Assembly (NCBI RefSeq): GCF_001891125.1
Contig: NZ_CP015247.1
Span: 1,258,501 to 1,322,500 of the forward strand
Direction: 5' to 3'
Length of the DNA stretch: 64,000 nucleotides
Source: Leuconostoc suionicum
Lineage (GTDB): Bacteria > Bacillota > Bacilli > Lactobacillales > Lactobacillaceae
The notes beneath the pieces were generated by a model. It was not told the DNA's origin, searched no databases, and saw only the letters and a program-made list of their open reading frames with translations. A program made the position numbers and the translations under genes. Shown here piece after piece: positions 42,942-52,162 of the stretch. Numbering within the stretch: position 1 is the stretch's first letter; each line of letters starts with the position of its first letter.

Positions 42942-45179
42942 TTAATGAAATGTGCGTTCCACATCGTATACTGCTGGTAGGTTGTTTAGAGAATCCATAA
43001 TTGCTGTCAACTGTTCTGAATTTTTGACACCAATTGATAGAGAAACTTGCGCCATTCCGTTTTTTGTCACATGACCGTTAACAGAATTAACATAGCGCGT
43101 TCGTCCATTAACACTACGAAGTACATCGTTTAGCAATCCGCCACGATTTTCACCATGCACAGTCAAATCGGCATCATAATTAGGTTTTGACCCATTTTCA
43201 TCTTCCCACTGTACATCCACAAGACGTTGTCCTTGAAGCTGAGCTGCTCGAATATTTGGGCACCCCACACGATGAACAGAAATACCACGTCCCTTTGTGA
43301 TATAACCTTTAACATCGTCTCCTGGAACTGGCGTACAACATCGACCTAAACGTACTAATAAATTATCCACTCCTGCAATAACGATATCATCAGCCGTTGA
43401 TTTTTGTCGTTTGGTAAAAGCTGTTTCGTCACGGGTAATTTCGTGACCTTCCTCCAGCATTTCACGCTGTAATTCTGCTGTAGCAGCTTCTTCATTAGCC
43501 TCACGTATTTTTTCGGTTAATTTATTAGCCACACCAGGTACAGCAATATCGCCAAAGCCTATTGCTGCCAACATATCATCTGGCGTATGATAGTGCATCT
43601 TATCTGCGGTTTCTTGAATATTTTCCGTCGTCAGAATATCAGAGGGATTGAAATTATTGTCTCTCAAATTTTTTGATAACAATTCACGCGCTGCGGCGAT
43701 GTTGTCTTCCCTATCCAACTGCTTAAAATACTGCTTAATTTTGTTTCGTGCTCGGCGTGTTGAAACAATCTCCAACCAGTCACGGCTTGGTTTAGCATTA
43801 GCAGAAGTGATAATTTCGATAATATCACCGGTTTTTATTTTATAATCCAGTGGTACAATTCGACCATTTATTTTTGCACCAGTTGTTTTAATCCCGATAT
43901 TTGTATGGATTGAAAACGCCATATCCAATGGTCCGGCACCTTTAGCCAGTTCGAACACATCACCACGAGGTGTAAACGCATAAACACGATCAGAAAACAA
44001 ATCACCCGTTACACCATCCATAAAGTCTTCGGCATTTTTGGCATTTTCTTGCAGTTCCAATATGCCTTGGATGACATTTAAAGCTTGCTGACTGTTATCA
44101 TCAACATTTGCCTCTTTATTTGAGCCCCGATTTTTTTTATATGCCCAATGTGCAGCCACTCCATATTCAGCCACTTCATGCATATGATGCGTACGAATTT
44201 GCACTTCCAATGGACGTCCATCAGGACCAATAACTGTGGTATGTAAACTTTGATATCCGTTCGCTTTTGGCAAAGCAATATAATCTTTAAAACGGCCAGG
44301 AATCGGTGTCCATTTTGAGTGTATTGCTCCTAATACAGCATAAGTGTCCGGAATCGAATTCGTTAATACGCGAACAGCCAACAAATCATAAATTTCTTCA
44401 AAAGCCTTATGCTTATCCACCATTTTTCGATAAATTGAATAAATATGCTTTGGACGACCATACACATCAACATGACTTAATTCAAGATCTTTTATCGCAC
44501 CATTAATTTGGTCTACTGCTTCCTGTACGTAACTAATTCGTTCTTCGCGCTTCATATTCATCAGTGAAGCAATATGATAATATTGCTCGGGATCAATATA
44601 ACTTAACGATAAGTCTTCAAGTTCCCACTTGATCGTACTAATACCAAGGCGGTCAGCCAGTGGCGCATAGATTTCCAATGTTTCTTTTGCTATGCGCTTT
44701 TGTTTTTCTTCACGTAAAGCGCCTAAAGTACGCATATTGTGCAAACGATCGGCTAACTTAACAATAATCACACGTATGTCTTTTGACATAGCTAAAAGCA
44801 ACTTGCGATGGTTTTCTGCAAGCTGTTCTTGTGAACTTTGATATTGAATTTTACTAATTTTCGTTACACCATCAATAATTTGGGCAATTGTTTCACCAAA
44901 ATTATCTCGAACATCCTGTAACGTGGCCGTCGTATCCTCAACAACATCATGAAGATAGCCTGAGATAACCGTTGCCGTATCCATCTTCAGTTCTGCCAAA
45001 ATACCAGCAACTTGAATTGGATGAATAATATATGGTTCCCCAGACTTACGCTTCTGCTCCTTGTGCAACTCTGACGCCCATTCGTAGGCCTTTTTAACAT
45101 TTTCTGTATCTGATTCAGACATGTATTGTCCGACCATATCGAGGACTTCCGGCCCTGTATAATGCTTTGTCTTTGCCAT
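42942..45179 (-). CDS. rel: bifunctional (p)ppGpp synthetase/hydrolase Rel
   Basis: The 745-residue alarmone enzyme has an HD hydrolase domain (about 45-180; YIIHPIQVAGIL, LHDVVEDT and LADRLHNMRT), a synthetase domain (about 240-345; GRPKHIYSIYRKM and ANGYQSLHTTV), then TGS (VYAFTPRGDVFELAKGAGPLDMAFSIHT), helical, zinc-finger-like (RLGRCCTPVPGD) and ACT domains. Both active sites appear intact. No good Shine-Dalgarno site stands before the ATG, and the 180-nt leader carries a hairpin and a short upstream frame, so translation may be controlled. Confidence 0.96.
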   Translation of the reverse strand: MAKTKHYTGPEVLDMVGQYMSESDTENVKKAYEWASELHKEQKRKSGEPYIIHPIQVAGILAELKMDTATVISGYLHDVVEDTTATLQDVRDNFGETIAQIIDGVTKISKIQYQSSQEQLAENHRKLLLAMSKDIRVIIVKLADRLHNMRTLGALREEKQKRIAKETLEIYAPLADRLGISTIKWELEDLSLSYIDPEQYYHIASLMNMKREERISYVQEAVDQINGAIKDLELSHVDVYGRPKHIYSIYRKMVDKHKAFEEIYDLLAVRVLTNSIPDTYAVLGAIHSKWTPIPGRFKDYIALPKANGYQSLHTTVIGPDGRPLEVQIRTHHMHEVAEYGVAAHWAYKKNRGSNKEANVDDNSQQALNVIQGILELQENAKNAEDFMDGVTGDLFSDRVYAFTPRGDVFELAKGAGPLDMAFSIHTNIGIKTTGAKINGRIVPLDYKIKTGDIIEIITSANAKPSRDWLEIVSTRRARNKIKQYFKQLDREDNIAAARELLSKNLRDNNFNPSDILTTENIQETADKMHYHTPDDMLAAIGFGDIAVPGVANKLTEKIREANEEAATAELQREMLEEGHEITRDETAFTKRQKSTADDIVIAGVDNLLVRLGRCCTPVPGDDVKGYITKGRGISVHRVGCPNIRAAQLQGQRLVDVQWEDENGSKPNYDADLTVHGENRGGLLNDVLRSVNGRTRYVNSVNGHVTKNGMAQVSLSIGVKNSEQLTAIMDSLNNLPAVYDVERTFH

Positions 45180-45207
45180 ATTTTAGCGTATAATGTGTGA
45201 CCATTTA

Positions 45208-45291
45208 TCAATGTTTCGGTGTTTGATACACTACTGTCTTAAGCAAGCTATATCCACTGATTTCAAAGATGTCGCACACAATTCCCTTCAT
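45208..45291 (-). CDS. possible 27-residue leader peptide upstream of rel
   Basis: An ATG frame of 27 codons lies inside the rel leader and ends 29 bp before the rel ATG. It begins MKGIVCDIFEISGYSLLK and ends with basic residues. The ribosome binding site (CTGGAA) is weak. It could act as a leader peptide or be chance. Confidence 0.3.
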   Translation of the reverse strand: MKGIVCDIFEISGYSLLKTVVYQTPKH

Positions 45292-45299
45292 GGATTCCA

Positions 45300-45363
45300 G
45301 AGAGTACAAAATCACTTATCAAAGTGATTTGCACCTTATTAACGCTTTACAATGCGTACTCTC
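45300..45363 (-). promoter_or_regulatory. structured rel leader
   Basis: An 8-bp inverted repeat GAGAGTAC/GTACTCTC (45300-45307 and 45356-45363) encloses a perfect 9-bp hairpin AAATCACTT/AAGTGATTT (45309-45330). The outer right arm overlaps the predicted transcription start, so the outer pairing may act at DNA level only. Confidence 0.5.
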
Positions 45364-45392
45364 ATTATAAGCAAAATTTAATTTTTTCACAA
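45364..45392 (-). promoter_or_regulatory. promoter of rel
   Basis: TTGTGA (45387-45392), 17 bp and TATAAT (45364-45369) on the minus strand, giving a leader of about 175-180 nt. Confidence 0.75.
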
Positions 45393-45494
45393 GCCACGTT
45401 TAAATTTGTGCACAAGTGGGTCATAAGCGCTAAAATTAAATAATAAACTTTACTTGTTTAATTCTTTAAAAATAGGGAGATAACGTGACTAGTC

Positions 45495-46703
45495 ATGTCA
45501 AAAAATCAAGAAAATTCTCTTTGGAGACGTAACGTATTGGTCCTTTGGTTTGGTGTGTTTATGACAGGAATCGCTCTAAGTGAAGTCATGCCATTTCTTT
45601 CTTTATACATTGACACCTTAGGCCATTTTAGTAAAAATCAGCTAACATTTTATTCTGGGGCAATTTTCTCTGTGTCATTTTTAGTTATGGCGATTGTGTC
45701 CCCTTTATGGGGGAAGCTTGCCGATAGAAAAGGACGCAAATTAATGATGCTTCGTGCTGCACTTGGCATGGCGATTATCCTATTTTTAATGGGATATGTC
45801 ACCAATGTGTGGCAATTATTCATCCTTCGTGCCCTTCAAGGTGCCACGGGCGGCTATATTTCCAATTCAAATGCCCTAATTGCCACACAAACCCCGAAAG
45901 AACACGCCGGTCACGCACTTGGCATCTTGGTAACTGGTATGACAGCTGGTAATTTACTTGGTCCACTATTTGGTGGTACTTTAGCTTCAATCGTTTCATA
46001 TCGTATGTCTTTTCATATCACCGGTATCATTTTATTTTTGGTATTCATACTGACCATGTTTTTTGTTAAAGAAGAACCTCACGTAGCCCCTGCTGATTCA
46101 AGTCCAACGTCAACAGCTGATCTCTGGCACGCACTACCCAACAAACAATTAATTTTTGGACTATTTATTACTACAATGTTAGTACAAACCGTCAATACCT
46201 CCATCAATCCCATTATCAGTCTGTTTGTCCGTGAGTTAACAAACAACAGTAATAACACTACCTTTCTCGCCGGTGTCGTGGCAGCAATGCCTGGTATTGC
46301 AACAGTTTTTGCAGCACCACAGTTTGGAAAAATTGGTGACCGCGTGGGTACACACAGAATGATAAAAATTGGTTTTTGTATTGCTATCGCTGCATTAGTC
46401 CCAACAGCATTTGTAACAAGTGTCTTCATGTTAATGGTATTTCGATTTATTATTGGTATTAGTGATGCTACCATGTTGCCAGCTGTGCAGACCTTACTGT
46501 CTAAAAATTCACCCTCAGAAATGACTGGCCGAATCTTCAGCTATAATCAAAGTTTTCAATCAATCGGAAGTGTCATGGGCCCAATGTTTGGTGCCCTAGT
46601 AGCCAGTGTATTTGATTATCGAGGTATTTTTATTTTCAGTGCTTTGCTAATTGTATTAAATGCTATTTTGTTTAACTTTAACACCAAATCTTTGAGAAAA
46701 TAA
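45495..46703 (+). CDS. MFS multidrug efflux transporter
   Basis: The 402-residue protein has 12 predicted helices and the MFS motif A as GKLADRKGRKLMML after helix 2. A second copy-like motif, FGKIGDRVGTHRMIKIG, follows in the middle loop. It resembles PmrA/MdtG-type drug exporters of Gram-positives; the substrate is unknown. The ATG at 45495 lies 14 nt from GGGAGA, longer than usual, but no better in-frame start is seen. It is monocistronic and divergent from rel. Confidence 0.88.
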   Translation: MSKNQENSLWRRNVLVLWFGVFMTGIALSEVMPFLSLYIDTLGHFSKNQLTFYSGAIFSVSFLVMAIVSPLWGKLADRKGRKLMMLRAALGMAIILFLMGYVTNVWQLFILRALQGATGGYISNSNALIATQTPKEHAGHALGILVTGMTAGNLLGPLFGGTLASIVSYRMSFHITGIILFLVFILTMFFVKEEPHVAPADSSPTSTADLWHALPNKQLIFGLFITTMLVQTVNTSINPIISLFVRELTNNSNNTTFLAGVVAAMPGIATVFAAPQFGKIGDRVGTHRMIKIGFCIAIAALVPTAFVTSVFMLMVFRFIIGISDATMLPAVQTLLSKNSPSEMTGRIFSYNQSFQSIGSVMGPMFGALVASVFDYRGIFIFSALLIVLNAILFNFNTKSLRK

Positions 46704-46749
46704 GCATACAAAAAGGATGAACTTTATGATTCATCCTTTTTGTATGCTT
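46702..46749. terminator. long terminator between the MFS gene and the 100-residue unknown gene
   Basis: A 20-bp perfect stem (46702-46721 with 46730-46749) with an 8-nt loop contains the stop of the MFS gene and the last codons of the convergent minus-strand gene. Confidence 0.85.
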
Positions 46750-47026
46750 CAAGTTTTCTCAAATCAACAGTTGCTTCGGTCCATCTTTGTAATGGCACAT
46801 AATCATGGCGCTTATTAAAAGATAATCTTTCTTGTGATAGCACAGCAATACTTTGATTATTTTCTGTCAAAAATACCTGCCCAATATGTTTGTACTTTCC
46901 CTTTGTATGTTTTCCAGTTCGCCACCTGTGCAAAGTCGCCCCATCTTTAGGGACATAGTTTCCAGACAGATCCTGCTCAACTACAATACCTGTAAACAAA
47001 TGTGTTTCATACTTGTCTTTACTCAT
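46724..47026 (-). CDS. small basic protein of unknown function downstream of the CarB-like gene
   Basis: The 100-residue product is basic, with no membrane helix; it starts MSKDKYETHLFTGIVVEQDL. I do not recognise a family. Its start overlaps the end of the carB-like gene by 8 bases, so it is very likely co-expressed with the carA-like/carB-like pair and may belong to the same function. The end lies in a strong terminator. Confidence 0.65.
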   Translation of the reverse strand: MSKDKYETHLFTGIVVEQDLSGNYVPKDGATLHRWRTGKHTKGKYKHIGQVFLTENNQSIAVLSQERLSFNKRHDYVPLQRWTEATVDLRKLEAYKKDES

Positions 47027-49520
47027 AATGTTTGATACCCACCCCTAATTCAAATCTTGTGCCGTCAATAGGTTCTGTAGGTTGCAAGTGGAGTTCATAA
47101 TCAATATTGGAAGCCACTAAGCGGACATCGGTTTGTAGTGTCAATTTGTTAACATTATCCAATAACTTTCTATCTTGCTCCGTCATCCGATCTAACAATG
47201 ATCGAACTGTCATACGTAGCCACTGAACCTGCATTACTTTACTTATAAACGCAACTTGTCCAAATGGCATAGGACGTAACCATGTATCATAACTGATGTT
47301 TGAGACTTCAACATGGTCTACCCAGTTATTACCATTTTGACACCAAATTACCTGATACACGCCCGGATTTTCCAGATGTGTTTGTGTTAGCTCTTTTGGC
47401 AAATCAACAATTTGTGGCACAATTCGCATTTCACCGACCATGTGTTGAGTGATGTTAATTGGATAAATTTGATGTCCATCAGAAAATACGTTTAAGGCAA
47501 ATTCAGTTTGTGTTGTTTCCGGTCCACTTGGTGTATGCTTTTCCTTTGGCAAAATCAACACGTTCTGATTGAGTTCGCGTAAGGCCTTAATTAACTTACG
47601 TCGATTCCCTGGAACAATTATGGCTATCGGATTTTCGAGTTCAACAACCTTCATGACGTCTGAAATTTCCAATGGCTCTAAATATTGCTTATCAGCCAAA
47701 TTTTGCATCAGCGTTGCATCACTAGCGTTATTATTCATAATCACAGTATGGTATTGTAGCCGTCGCAGTTCAGATAAAACAACGGTTGTCGCATAACCAC
47801 CAGATGCAGCATCCCCTAATCTAAAAGCCCCACTACCGATGACCAGAACAGTATTATCACTTACTTGTTCAGATTCATTTTCTTCTTCGTAAGTCGAGTA
47901 ATATTGACGCGCGTTCTCTGGAAACTCACCGGCCGATGGTTCTAAAGCTTTATAAGTTGGGTCGATGTTGTGTTCCTTTGTTAAGGCTCGAATAATTTTA
48001 AAGTCCGTATCCCAAAAAAGAGCGATTAAGCCATCTGATAAGCCATACCTTTTACCACGCCGTAATGACACAATACTGTCCACATCTTTTTCAATCTCAA
48101 GTTCTAATTGCAATAGATGCCTTAATTGATAAAAGTAAAATTCGTCAATATTGGTTAATTCGGCTAACTCGTCAATTTCGTAACCACGTTTTATGGCTTC
48201 AATGAGTAACAACACACGATTATCTTCAGGATGAATCAGCTGCTGAATTAATGCATCGTCACTAACATGTGCCATATTTGTTGGTGAAAATGTGGCATTG
48301 TTAAAATGTGCCGATCGAATGGCTTTTTCGAGAGCCTCAATGAATGTACGCCCAAACCCAATCGTCGAACCGACAGACTTTTGTATACTATTGAGCTGTC
48401 GATTCACTGAAACATTGGATTCTTCTAACTCACCAAATGGAAAAATTGGCAACTTTACCGTGATATGATCCATCATCGGTTCCATCATAGCCATTTTTTG
48501 ACCAAAATCGTGTGAAAGCACAATGTCTTCCAGCGCAATACCCATCGCCAAGTTAATGGCTACTAGCATTACTGGATATCCAGTTACAAGCGCCATACGA
48601 CTGGACATTTGATCAATATAGGGTGAAACCTTAATAATATAAATAGCACCAGTTGTATCGTCAAAAGCAAATTGAACGTGCATTACACCTTGTAATTCTA
48701 ATAAATCAGCCACTTGGAAGGCATACATTCTCATTTTTTCTAAAATTTGGTCTTGGATCGTTAATGTCGGTGACACACTTAACGAATCAGCAGTATGAAT
48801 GCCAATTGGATCCATGTCCTCGCTGGCACCAATTTTCATCTTGTTCCCGCGAAAATCTCGTAACACTTCCATTCCAATTTCTTTCAACCCATTTATGGCT
48901 TTAGAAATAATGATTTCTTGCGTCATTGACTGTGTTTTGGCATTATCAATTGCTTCTTCAAATTCATCTAACCGCTCAACCATCTGACGTGTATTAGTGT
49001 TTTTTGGATGCAGAGATCTAATCATTAATGGGACCTGAAGCTCACGTAACAATTCGTTTGCATCGTCTTGCGCTTTGACAACATGGCTTGTGATAACTGG
49101 TAAACCAGCTTCTGCCATAAACTTCGTAAAATCAGCAAGATTATTAATCCGTAGTAACATATCAATGCTCAAGCCAAGCGTTTGAGGTACTAAACCGTCA
49201 CCATGCTCCCATGATTGCACAACATCTGCCCATAGCCTTACCGCACGCACGCCACCAAAAAGTGGTAACACCGTGTCAATATGGTTATGCTTAATAACCT
49301 GTTTAATGTTTTCAACTGTCAAAGGCTTCCAAATTGTTTCAGCCGCTAAACTTTCTAGAGACAATGCGTAAGGGTTTTCGTCGATTAGAAAGACATTAAT
49401 ACCATGCCCCTTTAATTCAGGCATGACCTGATAAATGGCTGCATCATGCTCCGATTCAAGACCAAAATCATTTGATCCCGCACCAATGAATAAAATATTT
49501 TTAGCTGTGATGTTCGACAT
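47019..49520 (-). CDS. CarB-like protein, truncated and without catalytic residues
   Basis: The 833-residue protein aligns from end to end with the first two-thirds of carbamoyl-phosphate synthetase large subunit (normally about 1060). Visible are the pre-ATP-grasp start (ILFIGAGSNDFG), ATP-grasp 1 (MEVLRD, GIHTADSLSVSP), the oligomerisation region and YYSTYEEENES, then the second pre-ATP-grasp start (VLVIGSGAFRLGD, about 558). The glycine-rich ATP loop is replaced by MIRSLHPKNTNTRQ. The IEMNPR motif reads IKVSPY (residues 296-301), losing the metal-binding Glu, Asn and Arg. From about 690 the second ATP-grasp and the MGS domain are missing, replaced by 140 unrelated-looking residues. The frame is intact over 2.5 kb, so it seems to be kept for some other role. 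Confidence 0.8.
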   Translation of the reverse strand: MSNITAKNILFIGAGSNDFGLESEHDAAIYQVMPELKGHGINVFLIDENPYALSLESLAAETIWKPLTVENIKQVIKHNHIDTVLPLFGGVRAVRLWADVVQSWEHGDGLVPQTLGLSIDMLLRINNLADFTKFMAEAGLPVITSHVVKAQDDANELLRELQVPLMIRSLHPKNTNTRQMVERLDEFEEAIDNAKTQSMTQEIIISKAINGLKEIGMEVLRDFRGNKMKIGASEDMDPIGIHTADSLSVSPTLTIQDQILEKMRMYAFQVADLLELQGVMHVQFAFDDTTGAIYIIKVSPYIDQMSSRMALVTGYPVMLVAINLAMGIALEDIVLSHDFGQKMAMMEPMMDHITVKLPIFPFGELEESNVSVNRQLNSIQKSVGSTIGFGRTFIEALEKAIRSAHFNNATFSPTNMAHVSDDALIQQLIHPEDNRVLLLIEAIKRGYEIDELAELTNIDEFYFYQLRHLLQLELEIEKDVDSIVSLRRGKRYGLSDGLIALFWDTDFKIIRALTKEHNIDPTYKALEPSAGEFPENARQYYSTYEEENESEQVSDNTVLVIGSGAFRLGDAASGGYATTVVLSELRRLQYHTVIMNNNASDATLMQNLADKQYLEPLEISDVMKVVELENPIAIIVPGNRRKLIKALRELNQNVLILPKEKHTPSGPETTQTEFALNVFSDGHQIYPINITQHMVGEMRIVPQIVDLPKELTQTHLENPGVYQVIWCQNGNNWVDHVEVSNISYDTWLRPMPFGQVAFISKVMQVQWLRMTVRSLLDRMTEQDRKLLDNVNKLTLQTDVRLVASNIDYELHLQPTEPIDGTRFELGVGIKHYE

Positions 49521-50580
49521 AATCTTCTACCGTTTCAAAAAAATCTGCAAATACTGCTGTCGCTTCATATGGTCCTGGAGCTGCATCTGGGAAAAACTGT
49601 ACACTAAAAGCTGGATAATCACGGTGACGCAATCCTTGTACAGCACCATCTACTAAATCACGATAGGTAACAAACAATTTCTTGTGATCAAGTAATTTTT
49701 CATCAACCGCGTACCCTTGTCCCTGCATTGCATAAAAAATTTGCCTAGAAATAATTTCTTGAATAGGATGATTCATGCCGTGATGCTCAGATGGAAGTGC
49801 CACCAATGTCGCATCATTTGCTAAAGCAAATAATTCATGACCTAAGCCAATGCCCAGTAACGGCGCCTTTGTTTGTAATACTCTGATCAACGTAAGAACA
49901 CTTTCTGGCAGTGAACGCGGATCGCCAGGACCTGTAGATAGGATAATGCCATCTGGATCTAAGGTTAATACTTCATCAACACTTGTTGTATATGGTAAAA
50001 CGGAAACATTGGCATCGTAGTCCCCTAACATGCGAAGAATACCATGTTTTAAACCGAAATCTATTACTACAATGTGACGACCACGCCCGGGGTTAGCATA
50101 TGGCTTAGAGGTTGCTGTATTCTGTACTTGTTTGTTTGTTAAAACTGTCGCTACTAATTGATCTACTGCGTGATCATCAGCGTAGTCCACAATTGTGGCT
50201 TTTTGTGGCCCAGTTTCTCGCAGATGTCTGATCAATTTTCGTGTATCAACTTGATACAACCCAGGAATATTGTGTTGCTTCAGGAAGCGATCCAAATTCA
50301 TTCGACGTTGTCGATTGACTGAGACCTCAGCCAAATCATGCACAATCATTCCTCTTATCATTGGTTTAACCGATTCATACGCCTCAGCATGAATGCCCGC
50401 TGCCCCGATGACAGGCATCGAAAAGACAATCATTTGCCCATCGTAAATTGGATCTGTGATAATTTCTTGATAACCAGTCATGGCCGTATGAAAAATGATT
50501 TCCCCAAAAGTGGTGGCAGGTGCACCAAAGCCAAGGCCCTCAAAAACCGTGCCATCTTCTAGGATTAAATGTCTAATCAT
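49501..50580 (-). CDS. CarA-like protein without the glutaminase triad
   Basis: The 359-residue protein has the length and layout of carbamoyl-phosphate synthetase small subunit: N-terminal domain with MTGYQEIITDP and VDTRKLIRHLRETG, then a class I glutamine amidotransferase-like domain (about 170-345) with LSTGPGDP. The nucleophile motif GICLGHQ reads GIGLGHE (Gly245 in place of Cys), and QFHPEASPGP reads QFFPDAAPGP (Phe330 and Asp332 for His and Glu). No glutamine hydrolysis by the usual mechanism is possible. It overlaps the CarB-like gene by 20 bases and lies 126 bp after pyrR. Confidence 0.85.
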   Translation of the reverse strand: MIRHLILEDGTVFEGLGFGAPATTFGEIIFHTAMTGYQEIITDPIYDGQMIVFSMPVIGAAGIHAEAYESVKPMIRGMIVHDLAEVSVNRQRRMNLDRFLKQHNIPGLYQVDTRKLIRHLRETGPQKATIVDYADDHAVDQLVATVLTNKQVQNTATSKPYANPGRGRHIVVIDFGLKHGILRMLGDYDANVSVLPYTTSVDEVLTLDPDGIILSTGPGDPRSLPESVLTLIRVLQTKAPLLGIGLGHELFALANDATLVALPSEHHGMNHPIQEIISRQIFYAMQGQGYAVDEKLLDHKKLFVTYRDLVDGAVQGLRHRDYPAFSVQFFPDAAPGPYEATAVFADFFETVEDYVEHHS

Positions 50581-50602
50581 AAGCTATAATTCTCCAAACT
50601 GC

Positions 50603-50630
50603 TGTATACAAATAGACAGTATTGTATACA
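50603..50630 (-). promoter_or_regulatory. two TGTATACA palindromes upstream of the carA-like gene
   Basis: Identical 8-bp palindromes lie at 50603-50610 and 50623-50630, exactly 20 bp apart (two helical turns). The upstream one overlaps a TACAAT -10-like hexamer on the minus strand. They could be an operator for a dimeric or tetrameric regulator. Confidence 0.45.
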
Positions 50631-50706
50631 CCATTAAAGTAACAGATTATCTGTTATTTACTTCCCCACAAAAATATCAATTGATCCTTAGACACCAAAA
50701 AAGTTA

Positions 50707-51234
50707 TTAATGAACAATTTCAACTGCATCTTTTCCATCAATTTCTTGCACAAAGACTTTAATTTTTTCATTCTGTGCGGTGGGAATGTTTTTTCCAACA
50801 AAGTCTGCTCGAATAGGCAATTCTCTGTGTCCGCGATCCACCAAAACAGCTAGTGAAATCGTTTTAGGACGGCCAATATGAATCAATGCATCCAATGCTG
50901 CTCGAATAGTTCGTCCTGTAAACAATACATCGTCAATTAAAACAATATTCTGTTCGGAAATGTTCAATCGCTCTTCTGAGTTCAAACCTAAATCGTTATG
51001 CTGGTCAGGTTTATCATCCCGAAAGTTAGTAATGTCAATGGCCATGACCGGAATTTGAACACCTTCTAATTGTTCTAAACGGTCTGCGATACGGCGTGCA
51101 AGATACTCGCCACGTGTTTTGATTCCCACCAGAACCAAATTTTTACCACCCTTATTGCGCTCAATTATCTCGTATGTAATACGAGTTAACGCGCGCTGTA
51201 ATGAGGCATTATCTAAAACTTCTTTATTTGGCAT
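50707..51234 (-). CDS. pyrR: PyrR: pyrimidine operon attenuator / uracil phosphoribosyltransferase
   Basis: The 175-residue protein has the PRPP-binding motif [22 protein letters not shown] and the PyrR start [15 protein letters not shown]. PyrR proteins bind pyr mRNA leaders when UMP is high; some also have weak phosphoribosyltransferase activity. GAGG is 9 nt from the second Met (51234) and only 3 nt from the first (51240), so the shorter form is preferred. The start region overlaps rluD. I found no PyrR binding loop in the 126 bp before the carA-like gene. Confidence 0.92.
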   Translation of the reverse strand: MPNKEVLDNASLQRALTRITYEIIERNKGGKNLVLVGIKTRGEYLARRIADRLEQLEGVQIPVMAIDITNFRDDKPDQHNDLGLNSEERLNISEQNIVLIDDVLFTGRTIRAALDALIHIGRPKTISLAVLVDRGHRELPIRADFVGKNIPTAQNEKIKVFVQEIDGKDAVEIVH

Positions 51235-52162
51235 ATTCATCTTCCTCTCTATTAATCGGTGTTAATGTTGATAAAGCAAACTCAAAGTAATCTGGTAATG
51301 GACTGTCAAATGATAATTCATTGCCTGTTGTAGGTTGCTCTAAAGTCAGTGTCTTAGCATGCAATAATTGCCCATTCAACTGTATACCATCTAGCTTCTG
51401 TGCCGTACCGTATACAGGGTCCCCAACAACTGGATGACCAATGTAGCTCATATGCACTCTTATTTGGTGCGTTCTGCCAGTTTCTAAATTCACTTGTAAC
51501 AGCGTATAACCAGCGTATCGTTTTAAGACATGAAAATGCGTGACAGCCTCACGGCCGCCTTCAATAACTGCTTGTTTTTTTCGATCAATTTTATGACGTC
51601 CAATCGGCGCTTCAATTGTTCCTGAATTTTCTGTAAATTCACCACGGACTAGCGCGTAATATATGCGCTGGTTTTTATGAGATTTTAACTGTTCGGATAG
51701 TGAACGATGAGCCTTATCGTTTTTTGCGACCATTAGTAGACCGCTAGTATCGCGATCAATGCGATGTACTATTCCAGGTCGGAATTCACCATTGATGGTT
51801 GACAATGGTGAATGATGAAGTAATGCGTTCACCAATGTACCAGAACTATGCCCTGCAGCAGGGTGCACGACCATTCCTTGTGGCTTGTTCACAACAATAA
51901 TATCATCGTCTTCATAAACAATATCAAGCGGAATGTTTTCAGCTTCAATCGTTGTTTCTTGAGCATCAGGTGGTGTAATAGATATTGTATCTCCACTGAC
52001 AACTTTATATGAGCGTTTTACTTTATGATTGTTAACTAAAATCGTACCGTCCACTAACCAATTTGAGAGTGTAGTACGTGAGTAACTCAGATTTTCTTTC
52101 GATAACACAGCATCAACACGCCCAGCTTGATCTGTTATATGAATTAATATTTTATTTGCCAT
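51224..52162 (-). CDS. RluD-family 23S rRNA pseudouridine synthase
   Basis: The 312-residue enzyme has an S4 RNA-binding domain (about 10-75) and the RluA/RluD catalytic domain with [16 protein letters not shown] (catalytic Asp, about 145), then [24 protein letters not shown]. It modifies uridines in rRNA. The ATG at 52162 lies inside the end of the ebsA-like gene, 11 bases overlapping; the longer reading to 52258 lies wholly within that gene. pyrR follows with overlap, the usual order in lactic acid bacteria. Confidence 0.94.
   Translation of the reverse strand: MANKILIHITDQAGRVDAVLSKENLSYSRTTLSNWLVDGTILVNNHKVKRSYKVVSGDTISITPPDAQETTIEAENIPLDIVYEDDDIIVVNKPQGMVVHPAAGHSSGTLVNALLHHSPLSTINGEFRPGIVHRIDRDTSGLLMVAKNDKAHRSLSEQLKSHKNQRIYYALVRGEFTENSGTIEAPIGRHKIDRKKQAVIEGGREAVTHFHVLKRYAGYTLLQVNLETGRTHQIRVHMSYIGHPVVGDPVYGTAQKLDGIQLNGQLLHAKTLTLEQPTTGNELSFDSPLPDYFEFALSTLTPINREEDEYAK

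Noticed and set aside
45180-45363. T-box riboswitch in the rel leader
   Set aside because: The conserved T-box sequence (AGGGTGGNACCGCG) and a terminator-antiterminator pair are absent.
50581-50706. PyrR-binding RNA loop upstream of the carA-like gene
   Set aside because: The conserved binding-loop sequence and a paired terminator were not found.
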